Source: Nitrosomonadales bacterium (GTDB lineage: Bacteria; Pseudomonadota; Gammaproteobacteria; Burkholderiales; Gallionellaceae). Taken from it: a stretch of DNA of 64,000 nucleotides. Of this stretch, positions 57,038 to 64,000 are shown in pieces (within the stretch, counting starts at the first letter, position 1; each line of letters opens with the position of its first letter). The stretch lies in assembly GCA_016721605.1 (NCBI GenBank), contig JADKHS010000036.1:62001-126000 (forward strand), written 5' to 3'. The notes under the pieces are model-generated. The model made no database searches. It saw only the letters and a list, made by a program, of their open reading frames with translations, and had not been told where the DNA came from. The position numbers were made by a program, and so were the translations under genes.

Positions 57038-58510
57038 TCAGAAATTCCACTGCAACTGCGCGCGAAGCATATCAGCTTTAACTTGTCTGTAGCCATTCAA
57101 AGATGAAACGAATGTGCCGACATTGGTTCTATCCATGTTCGCGTAGGCTACAACCAGCTCTACTTCAGGTACAGGTTGCCACTCAACACCGATCTCTATT
57201 TCCCGCAGATGGGAGCGGGGTGCGTTTGTTGAGAACTTTTCAGAGCCGTCGTATCGCTGCCATTTCGCATAGGGCATCCAACTACCAAAAGCATTATCCA
57301 GTTTGTACATGGCTTGGACGTAACCGCCGTTGAGCGTGGTGGACTCGATCCGCTTGCGGTCAACGCTTAACATGGGTGAATTGCCCCAGTTCCACTCACC
57401 TTGCAGGCCAAATGGTTGGGGATACAGCACAGCATGCACGCCCATGCGTTCGTCCTGTACTCCCCTATTATCAAACGTAGGGGTGACATTGACACCACTA
57501 ACTGAAATCTGGCTGGATCTTGGAACATATTTGCCGGTTAATGCGGAGATACCCGCCTCGAAAAATTGGCCGTTGTCGAATTTGAATGGATAGGTCAGGC
57601 GAGCCACTGTATGGAGGTTATCATTGAGTTCAACACGGTTCAGACCCTGGCCGTTGTAAATGCCCAGGCCCAATACGCCGTAATCGCCCGAGCCTTTGAG
57701 ACCACTGCGCACCAGATCCCTGAAGCGATCACGGATGTGCGCGGGCGCCCAGTAGAACATCGCACCCATATCACGTTCGTCACGGGATGCGATGTTGACG
57801 GCATCGGCACGATCCATCGCTAAGCGGTTCTGGCTCGACTGCAGAATTTCAAAGCCGTAAGGAACTTTGGAGACTCCGAAACGGACGCGGTATTCTCTCC
57901 TATCGTCGAAAGAAATATCGGAGTAGAAATCTCGAATCTGAACCTTTCCACCCTGCAAATCTCCTGCGTCTGGGCCGGAATTGAATTCCGGTTGAATGTA
58001 GACATATAGATGGTCGGTAACTTGGCCCGATAAAACTAAACGGGCGCGTCGAACGCCGAAACTCTGGTTATCCGAGATAAATCTGTCACCGGGAGATGCC
58101 AGATTGGCGTTATTTCCAGATATGGGTTGGCTGTAACGCAATTGTGTGTAGCCACGCAGGCTAATCCTATCGGACCAGTTTTCCTTGGGCGTCAGGGCTG
58201 CTGTCAGTTCCTCAGCCGCTTTAAGTTCCGCCTTCTTTTTCTTTTGACGAAGTTTGGTTTCCAATGCTTTAACTTCTTCAGCAGAAACCTTGCCTACTGC
58301 CTCATTGACTTCTTCAAACTCACTGAGTTTTATTCTGTTGATGCCCGGTGAAGTAAATACTTGTTGAGTTTGTGTGTCTACATACAGCTGGATAGCGTGT
58401 GCCGGAATCGTGGTACCGCCTAGCAGAGCCAATATGGCGATTGATAATGTGGTTGATTTCAATCTACTGCCAAGATCTGGCTTAACTGTGTGGCTTTTAG
58501 ATGCTTGCAT
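57038..58510 (-). CDS. OprO/OprP-type phosphate porin
   Basis: A 490-residue outer-membrane beta barrel of the phosphate-selective porin family. After a long N-terminal signal peptide (SIAILALLGGTTIPAHA) comes a charged coiled coil (VSAEEVKALETKLRQKKKKA) and the barrel, with LRGYTQLRYSQPIS, RRARLVLSGQVTDHLYVYIQ and the terminal aromatic QLQWNF. The coiled coil is a common feature in this family. A Pho box on the same strand lies about 80 bases upstream (58589-58606) and the pstS-like gene is divergent, so phosphate uptake is the likely role. Confidence 0.88.
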   Translation of the reverse strand: MQASKSHTVKPDLGSRLKSTTLSIAILALLGGTTIPAHAIQLYVDTQTQQVFTSPGINRIKLSEFEEVNEAVGKVSAEEVKALETKLRQKKKKAELKAAEELTAALTPKENWSDRISLRGYTQLRYSQPISGNNANLASPGDRFISDNQSFGVRRARLVLSGQVTDHLYVYIQPEFNSGPDAGDLQGGKVQIRDFYSDISFDDRREYRVRFGVSKVPYGFEILQSSQNRLAMDRADAVNIASRDERDMGAMFYWAPAHIRDRFRDLVRSGLKGSGDYGVLGLGIYNGQGLNRVELNDNLHTVARLTYPFKFDNGQFFEAGISALTGKYVPRSSQISVSGVNVTPTFDNRGVQDERMGVHAVLYPQPFGLQGEWNWGNSPMLSVDRKRIESTTLNGGYVQAMYKLDNAFGSWMPYAKWQRYDGSEKFSTNAPRSHLREIEIGVEWQPVPEVELVVAYANMDRTNVGTFVSSLNGYRQVKADMLRAQLQWNF

Positions 58511-58588
58511 TCTTTTCTCCAGGGAAAAATAAAAACTTCACCCGCCCAAGATTATTCTTGAGCCGTGCAAACATTCTAAAGAATGAAC

Positions 58589-58606
58589 ATGACAGTTTTA
58601 TGACAC
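58589..58606 (-). promoter_or_regulatory. Pho box upstream of porin
   Basis: On the minus strand GTGTCATAAAACTGTCAT matches the PhoB consensus (two CTGTCAT repeats 11 apart with AAA between) at all but one base. It lies 79 bases ahead of the porin start, on its coding strand. Confidence 0.85.
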
Positions 58607-58833
58607 GCTAAATTTAGTGTAACGGCCTAAATTTAATGCTCGGTTTTGTACGCGTGCCACATCCTTATTGGATTTTTGTGCCTGGAGAACAAATAGGTAA
58701 GATATCAAACAGGTACAGCCGTGATTATTCGATAGCCGGAAGAAAGCAATAAATAGAAAAACAGTGGGTTTTTAATTTGTCATGTTGCATAAAATTCAGG
58801 TTTATAAATAATATGTATGGCGTAAGCCTGTAG

Positions 58834-58851
58834 ATGTCACAATTCTGCAAC
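58834..58851 (+). promoter_or_regulatory. possible weak Pho box before pstS-like gene
   Basis: ATGTCACAATTCTGCAAC resembles the CTGTCAT-N4-CTGTCAT pattern with several mismatches, 65 bases before the pstS-like start. Suggestive only. Confidence 0.4.
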
Positions 58852-58915
58852 ATTGGGGGATTAATATGATGATGCTGCCCTGTGGTGGTGACCCAATTAA
58901 CCGAATGGAGAGAAT

Positions 58916-59966
58916 ATGTTGAAATCGCCCAATCTTAAAATATTTGGTGTGACCGCTGTATTGAGTCTGTTAATGAGTGCCGCAAATTCTGCTGGCGCTG
59001 TCCCGATCATCAAGATTGATGGCTCAAGCACGGTCTATCCAGTTACCGAAGCGGTGGCTGAAGAGTTCCAGAAAAGTAAAAAAGATGCAGTTAAAGTGAC
59101 TGTCAGCATTTCTGGCACCAGCGGCGGATTCAAGAAGCTTTGCCGTGGAGAGATCGATATCGCTAACGCTTCCCGTCCGATCCTGAATGAGGAAATGAAG
59201 GAATGCAATAAGCACGGCATCCAGTTTATTGAGCTGCCTGTGGCTTACGATGCGCTGACCGTGGTGGTCAATCCTCAAAATAATTGGGCGAACAGTATGA
59301 CCGTGGCCGAGCTCAAAAAAATGTGGGAACCGTTAGCTCAAGGAAAATTACTAATTGAATCAGATTAATCCTGCCTGGCCAAATGCTCCGCTAAAATTAT
59401 TGGGTCCGGATTCTGATTCAGGCACATTTGATTTTTTCACGGAGGTTATTGTCGGCAAGGCCAAGTCCAGCCGTCTCGATTATACGGCGTCTGATGATGA
59501 CCAGTTATTGGTGACCGGTGTTTCTGGCGATAAGAATTCCATTGGTTATTTTGGCTATGGTTATTACGCCGAAAACGCTAAGAAGTTGAAGGTGGTATCG
59601 ATTAGATCAGGAGAGGGTAAACCGCCAGTCCTGCCGAGCTTGGAAACGGTTAAAAACAGTACCTATCGGCCACTTTCGCGTCCAATTTTCATCTACGTTA
59701 GCGCCAAAATTGCACAGAAGCCTGAGGTCAAGGAATTTGTCGAATTCTACCTCAAGCAGGCGCGGAACTTGGTAGAGGAAGTAAAGTACATACCGCTGTC
59801 CGATGCCGCCTATAAGCTAGCGTTGGGTAATTTTACCAAGGGTAAAACCGGTACCGGTTTCGGTGGTAAATCCCATGTCGATATTGATTTTAGCGGTATA
59901 GCGGAGGTAGGTGTGACAGATGAAGTGTTAATGAAACGTGAAGGTAGGATTTTCCCGTCTCCATAA
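58916..59966 (+). CDS. pstS: PstS-family phosphate-binding protein
   Basis: A periplasmic solute-binding protein for high-affinity phosphate uptake. After a signal peptide (FGVTAVLSLLMSAANSAGA) comes IKIDGSSTVYPVTEAVAEEF and SGTSGGFKKLCRGEIDIANA, then, in another frame, LLGPDSDSGTFDFFTEVIVG and SGDKNSIGYFGYGYYAENA. The break at about 59345-59356 needs two added bases (in GAAAATT and TTGAAT) to give GKITNWNQINPAW, so it is a double deletion; the total is 350 residues. It is divergent from the porin. No pstC/pstA/pstB follows, so the permease lies elsewhere. SphX-like rather than classical E. coli PstS. Confidence 0.88.
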
Positions 59967-60388
59967 TTCAATAAGAAGTGTGAAGGTCGGATTTTCACAT
60001 GAAATTTCATTTTTGCATGGCTATGCGAATCGGAGAAAAATATTGATGAGTGAGGTGCGTAGCGCTTACCGCCATGTCGCTCGACGATTCGGGTAAATGT
60101 GGTTCAAGGCAGAAGATCCATTAGTTGGGCGAACAGCGTTTTGCCAGTATTCATGGCAGCCTCCGGGAGAAAAACCGAAAGACTGCCAGAACCGCCTTGC
60201 GCCATTCAAATCGACATCACCCTTAGTCGCTTGGAGTCCAGCGTCCTTCGTGGCTTTCAGCGGTTCGCCCTCTCATTTAGCCGGACAGCAATCTCAGGCG
60301 TTATTTCTGAGCAACGCGAAAGCGCCCGCAACTTGCGGCATTACATCGCACCACTCCCTGCATTAAACGTTTTACCCGATATAGGGCA
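59967..60388. other. intergenic, no gene recognised
   Basis: About 420 bases after the pstS-like gene. Two overlapping frames are open (MWFKAEDPLVGR... and MVQGRRSISW...), neither of recognisable family. No permease remains here. Confidence 0.4.
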
Positions 60389-60519
60389 CCTCTAAAAACT
60401 CAGAGTTCGTTACAATACGTTGTTGCTCACAAAAAATGTTTCCTTACATATCAATCATATGCTGCGTCAACATTTTTTATTCGCGCCTAGTCTTGTTTAG
60501 AACTCTTAATTTTTAGAGG
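60389..60519. mobile_element. 131-base hairpin element (MITE-like)
   Basis: Ends are inverted: cctctaaaaactcagagttc (60389-60408) and gaactcttaatttttagagg (60500-60519), with a few mismatches. Inside, aaaaaatgtt and aacatttttt form a second nested stem. The CCTCTAAAAA ends look like IS5-type termini. There is no gene, so it is probably non-autonomous, or a degraded end pair. Confidence 0.55.
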
Positions 60520-60617
60520 TTAGAAGTTCCTCGATTAATTAGTGGTTGTTACCGAGATGATTTAAACCCAAAACGGCAAGATGTACCAAGCCTGTTGGAT
60601 AACCTTTGAGCTCTGCC

Positions 60618-61964
60618 ATGCCTAACATCAATTTGCTTGCCCGCTCCCGCTTATCTGTATGGCATCCCTGCACGCAGATGAAGCACCACGAGACGCTACC
60701 GCTAATACCTATCCAGCGTGGGCAAGGTATGTGGCTATACGATTTTGACGGCAAGCGCTATTTGGATGCGGTGAGTTCGTGGTGGGTGAATTTGTTCGGG
60801 CATTGCAACCCGCGCATTAATGCCGCCATTACCTTTCAGTTAGGGCAGTTGGAGCATGTGATGCTGGCTGGCTTTACCCATGAGCCGGTGATACAGCTTT
60901 CCGAGCGATTGGCGCAACTGACCCCTGTTGGGCTGGGCCATTGTTTTTATGCCTCAGACGGCGCATCGGCTATTGAAATTGCGCTAAAAATGAGCGTACA
61001 TTATTGGCGCAACAATGGTCAGCCGCACAAGAGCGGTTTCATCAGCCTGCAAAACAGCTATCACGGCGAAACACTGGGCGCATTGTCAGTGACAGATGTG
61101 GCCCTATTCAAGGATGCATATAGTGCGCTGGTCAAACAAAATGCCACGGTGTTAAGCCCTGACTGGCGCAATGCGGAGCCAGGAGAGCGCGCACGGGACT
61201 ATGCTGTGCGCTGTGCTGCGCAGCTTGAAGCCTATTTGCAGCGTCATCATCACAATATTGCCGCTTTCATTATCGAACCATTAGTGCAGGGGGCGGCGGG
61301 TATGGCTATGTATCATCCGGTCTACTTAACCCGTGCGCGCGAATTATGCGATCGATACGATGTGCATTTTATTGCCGATGAAATTGCAGTGGGAATGGGA
61401 CGGACGGGAACGATGTTTGCCTGTGAGCAAGCAGAAAAATCCCTTAACCGGGATAATTCAGACGATGGCATTTCGCCGGATTTTTTGTGTTTGTCTAAGG
61501 GTCTCAGCGGTGGCTATCTGCCGCTATCCGTGGTGATGACCACCGATACTGTCTATCAGGCTTTTTATGCTGATAAAGTAACGCGTGGTTTTTTACATTC
61601 ACATTCCTATACTGGCAATCCGTTGGCTTGCCGCGCGGCATTGGCGACTTTGGAAATCTTCGAGCAAGATGATGTCATCGCAACCAACCGCAACAAGGCG
61701 GTTTATCTTAACCGCATTGCGGAACCCTTACAAAATCATCCCCGTGTAAAAAATTTCCGCAACACTGGCATGATATGGGCATTTGAGGTGGATAGTTTGC
61801 ACGACGATTTCGCGCAACGCTGCTTCAGTCTCGCGCTGGAGAAAGGGCTGCTGCTGAGGCCGATGGGCAATACGATATATTTTATGCCACCCTATATCAT
61901 TAGTGAAACTGAAATGGACTTGCTGGTTGAAAATACACTGGCAATCATCGCGGCGATCGTCTAA
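60618..61964 (+). CDS. bioA: adenosylmethionine-8-amino-7-oxononanoate aminotransferase
   Basis: BioA uses SAM as amino donor and PLP to make 7,8-diaminopelargonate in biotin synthesis. 448 residues; the N-terminal SVWHPCTQMKHHETLP motif is a BioA hallmark, then YASDGASAIEIALKMSVHYW, ADEIAVGMGRTGTMFACEQA and the PLP lysine in FLCLSKGLSGGYLPL. I start at ATG 60618 (MPNINLLARS) instead of TTG 60606. No other bio genes are nearby. Confidence 0.95.
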   Translation: MPNINLLARSRLSVWHPCTQMKHHETLPLIPIQRGQGMWLYDFDGKRYLDAVSSWWVNLFGHCNPRINAAITFQLGQLEHVMLAGFTHEPVIQLSERLAQLTPVGLGHCFYASDGASAIEIALKMSVHYWRNNGQPHKSGFISLQNSYHGETLGALSVTDVALFKDAYSALVKQNATVLSPDWRNAEPGERARDYAVRCAAQLEAYLQRHHHNIAAFIIEPLVQGAAGMAMYHPVYLTRARELCDRYDVHFIADEIAVGMGRTGTMFACEQAEKSLNRDNSDDGISPDFLCLSKGLSGGYLPLSVVMTTDTVYQAFYADKVTRGFLHSHSYTGNPLACRAALATLEIFEQDDVIATNRNKAVYLNRIAEPLQNHPRVKNFRNTGMIWAFEVDSLHDDFAQRCFSLALEKGLLLRPMGNTIYFMPPYIISETEMDLLVENTLAIIAAIV

Positions 61965-62035
61965 TTTAACCACAGAAGAGCAACTCAACTGGTCATTCCT
62001 GAAAAAGTGAGAATGACGGAGGTATAGAGGTATTC

Positions 62036-63433
62036 ATGAAGCTGCTTCACACTCTGCTACTCATCGTTTGCTTTATCCCCAATGCCCACGCCGTCACGTT
62101 GCCGTCGCCAGTGGTGAAAGCATTACAGCTGGCGCATATCCCACTTGACAGTGTCGGTGTGGAAGTGCGCGAGGTGAATGCACGCACACCGCTCATTAGT
62201 GTGAATGCGAAGCAATCGATGAGTCCGGCCTCAACCATGAAGCTGCTCACCACCTATGCCGGGCTGGAATTGCTCGGCCCTTCGTATAGCTGGAAGACTG
62301 AGGCTTATCTCGACGGCAAGCTGGAACAAGATGTGCTGCACGGTAACTTGATCCTGAAGGGTTACGGCGATCCTAAATTGACGCTGGAAAAATTATGGCT
62401 ATGGCTACATGAGCTGCGTAGTCGTGGTTTGCGTGAGATCCGCGGCGACCTGGTGTTGGACCGTAGTGTATTCCAGCTCGCCCCGCACGATCCCGCAGAA
62501 TTCGATAATGAGCCGATGCGTCCCTACAATACGGGGCCGGATGCGCTGCTGCTTAATTTCAACTCGGTGCGCCTGCGCTTTATTCCAGAGGGCGAAAAAA
62601 TCAAGATTATCAGCATGCCGGAACTAGCGGGCATCAGGCTGGATAACCGTGTTACGGTAGCGGCTGTACCGGGAAATTGCAGCGACTGGGATGATGCGAT
62701 TTCCATGCAATTGCGGGGCGATATGCTGCGTCTGCAAGGTGTTTATCCGGCTCAGTGTGGTGAACGTGAGCGGCATGTCAGCCTGCTGTCCCCCCCACTC
62801 TATCTGGATGCCGTGTTTCGTGCGTTATGGCAGGAAATGGGTGGCCTGCTACAGGGTAGATTGCGTGAGGGTATAGTTCCAGGTAGCGCGACCCTGTTCG
62901 CCACGCACCATTCCGCGCCATTGGCCGAATTGATCCGCGATATTAACAAATTCAGCAACAACGTCATGGCGCGTCAACTTTTTCTAAGTTTGGGCAGGAC
63001 TGCCGAGACATCCGCCAATGTCACCGACAGCGAGCTGACTATACGCAATTGGCTGACACAGAAAAAATTGTACTTCCCTGAGTTGGTATTGGAAAACGGT
63101 GCGGGACTTTCGCGTCGGGAACGAATCAGTCCGCGCAGTCTGGCATTGTTATTGTGTAGCGCGCAGCGTAGCCCGTTATCAACGGAATTCGAGGCTTCCT
63201 TACCTATCGTCGGGGTTGATGGTACCTTTAAAAAACGCCTCACGGACAGCGAGGCCGCTAATCACGCCCATCTTAAAACGGGTTCACTGGAAGGCGTACA
63301 AGCCATTGCTGGTTATGTGCAATCCCATAGTGGGAAGCAATGGATTTTGGTTTTTTTAATTAATCATGCCAATGCTGCCGCTGGGAAGCAGGCACAAAAC
63401 GCGCTAATCGAGTGGATACAACGGCGATATTAA
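62036..63433 (+). CDS. dacB: D-Ala-D-Ala carboxypeptidase/endopeptidase (PBP4)
   Basis: A periplasmic class C low-molecular-mass penicillin-binding protein trimming and cleaving peptidoglycan cross-links. A signal peptide (MKLLHTLLLIVCFIPNAHA) precedes the active-site serine box SPASTMK, then NKFSNNVMARQL (SxN) and HLKTGSLEG (KTG). 465 residues, the usual length. It lies 72 bases after bioA. Confidence 0.95.
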   Translation: MKLLHTLLLIVCFIPNAHAVTLPSPVVKALQLAHIPLDSVGVEVREVNARTPLISVNAKQSMSPASTMKLLTTYAGLELLGPSYSWKTEAYLDGKLEQDVLHGNLILKGYGDPKLTLEKLWLWLHELRSRGLREIRGDLVLDRSVFQLAPHDPAEFDNEPMRPYNTGPDALLLNFNSVRLRFIPEGEKIKIISMPELAGIRLDNRVTVAAVPGNCSDWDDAISMQLRGDMLRLQGVYPAQCGERERHVSLLSPPLYLDAVFRALWQEMGGLLQGRLREGIVPGSATLFATHHSAPLAELIRDINKFSNNVMARQLFLSLGRTAETSANVTDSELTIRNWLTQKKLYFPELVLENGAGLSRRERISPRSLALLLCSAQRSPLSTEFEASLPIVGVDGTFKKRLTDSEAANHAHLKTGSLEGVQAIAGYVQSHSGKQWILVFLINHANAAAGKQAQNALIEWIQRRY

Positions 63434-63594
63434 AGGGATTTCGATGTAACATTTTTTAATTTCTAATTTGAACGCCCATTAATATTTGAGGCGTCGGGAT
63501 GGTTAAATCAGGAAGAGTTGAGAGGGCTATGTCAAATTGAGATTATGCTGGCTGCTATAATCCATATCCTTATTATTCAATTCACGCGATCAAT

Positions 63595-64000
63595 ATGCAT
63601 ACCCTCATCTGTGGCTCCTTAGCTTACGACGTCATCATGGTGTTTAACGACCAGTTCAAAAACCACATCTTGCCCGAGCAGATACACATCCTGAATGTCT
63701 CTTTTTTGGTGCCGGAGATGCGTCGGGAGTATGGCGGCTGTGCGGGTAACATTGCCTATAATTTAAAATTGCTCGGCGGTAATCCGCTGATCATGGCGAC
63801 GGTAGGTGATGATTTTGGCCCTTACACCTCACGCCTGGATAAATTAGGTTTGTCACAACAATATATTCGCTATGTACCGGATAGTTTCACTGGCCAAGCT
63901 TTTATTACAACCGATCGGGATGATAATCAGATTACGGCCTTCCATCCTGGCGCAATGGGCTTTTCTGAACAAAACCATGTGTACGATGCTAAGGGGGTCA
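63595..64000 (+). CDS. PfkB-family carbohydrate/adenosine kinase, cut by window
   Basis: The gene starts at ATG 63595 (MHTLICGSLAYDVIMVFNDQ) and runs off the window with 135 codons seen. The family start motif GGCAGNIAYNLKLLG and VGDDFGPYTSRLDKLG identify a ribokinase/PfkB-type kinase; the second, catalytic GAGD motif lies beyond the edge. The GSLAYD opening is common in the adenosine-kinase-like subgroup of betaproteobacteria. Substrate not determinable. Confidence 0.9.
   Translation, partial: MHTLICGSLAYDVIMVFNDQFKNHILPEQIHILNVSFLVPEMRREYGGCAGNIAYNLKLLGGNPLIMATVGDDFGPYTSRLDKLGLSQQYIRYVPDSFTGQAFITTDRDDNQITAFHPGAMGFSEQNHVYDAKGV

Larger units (their letters stand above)
58511..58915. other. 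divergent regulatory gap, porin/pstS
   Basis: 405 AT-rich bases between two divergent phosphate genes. No coding frame seen. It contains one strong and one weaker Pho box, described separately. Confidence 0.65.

Noticed and set aside
1..64000. CRISPR array, tRNA or rRNA genes
   Set aside because: I found no regularly spaced repeats with unique spacers, and no cloverleaf or rRNA-like sequence.

Overview
The window looks like the replication-origin region of a betaproteobacterial chromosome, probably from the order Nitrosomonadales and perhaps Gallionellaceae. This rests on gene order (mnmG-rsmG-parA-parB-atpIBEFHAGDC-glmU, then mnmE-yidC-yidD-rnpA-rpmH facing dnaA-dnaN-gyrB), on family-level protein resemblance and on two ParB (parS) sites. 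Genus cannot be fixed from sequence alone.

Layout. Positions 1-12.2 kb form an accessory island around pepN. It holds an IS21-like miniature element, a decayed IS1182-type IS, an XRE/ImmA plus DUF4411 (PIN-like) pair, two higBA modules, a parE-type toxin with a damaged antitoxin, half of a P-type ATPase, a group II intron remnant, an IS630 copy and several families of short dispersed repeats. From 12.3 to 23 kb lie a VOC protein, an Old Yellow Enzyme, metK, two lipid A acyltransferases, ubiD, a zinc-type oxidoreductase, aroC and a GAF/cyclase signalling protein. From 23 to 45 kb runs the origin core: parS, mnmG, rsmG, parAB, the complete F1Fo ATP synthase operon, glmU, the mnmE-rpmH cluster on the minus strand, dnaA, an AT-rich DnaA-box region, dnaN, a second parS and gyrB. 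From 45 to 64 kb come a ruined CopG-type antitoxin, a galactose-oxidase-like copper enzyme, a MOSC protein, tpx, the glycine cleavage operon gcvT-gcvH-gcvP under a tandem glycine riboswitch, rpmE, a GT39-type transferase, a Pho-box-controlled porin divergent from a pstS-like gene, bioA, dacB and the start of a PfkB kinase.

How it works together. The core encodes replication start (DnaA, DnaN, GyrB), chromosome segregation (ParA, ParB, parS), ATP synthesis, tRNA wobble modification (MnmE and MnmG) and envelope building (GlmU, LpxL-like enzymes, YidC, DacB). The porin, PstS-like protein and Pho boxes form a phosphate-starvation unit. The Gcv genes form a glycine-sensing catabolic operon.

A dominant feature is the number of one-base frameshifts, many at homopolymers, in genes that cannot plausibly be dead (dnaA, gyrB, atpA, atpD, glmU, aroC, rsmG, mnmG, parB, gcvH). 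In most cases adding or removing one base restores the full family length. I read these as base-calling or assembly errors and give the reconstructed gene extents. A few lesions are different in kind (in-frame stops, truncations, nested insertions) and look like real decay; these are confined mostly to toxin-antitoxin and mobile genes.
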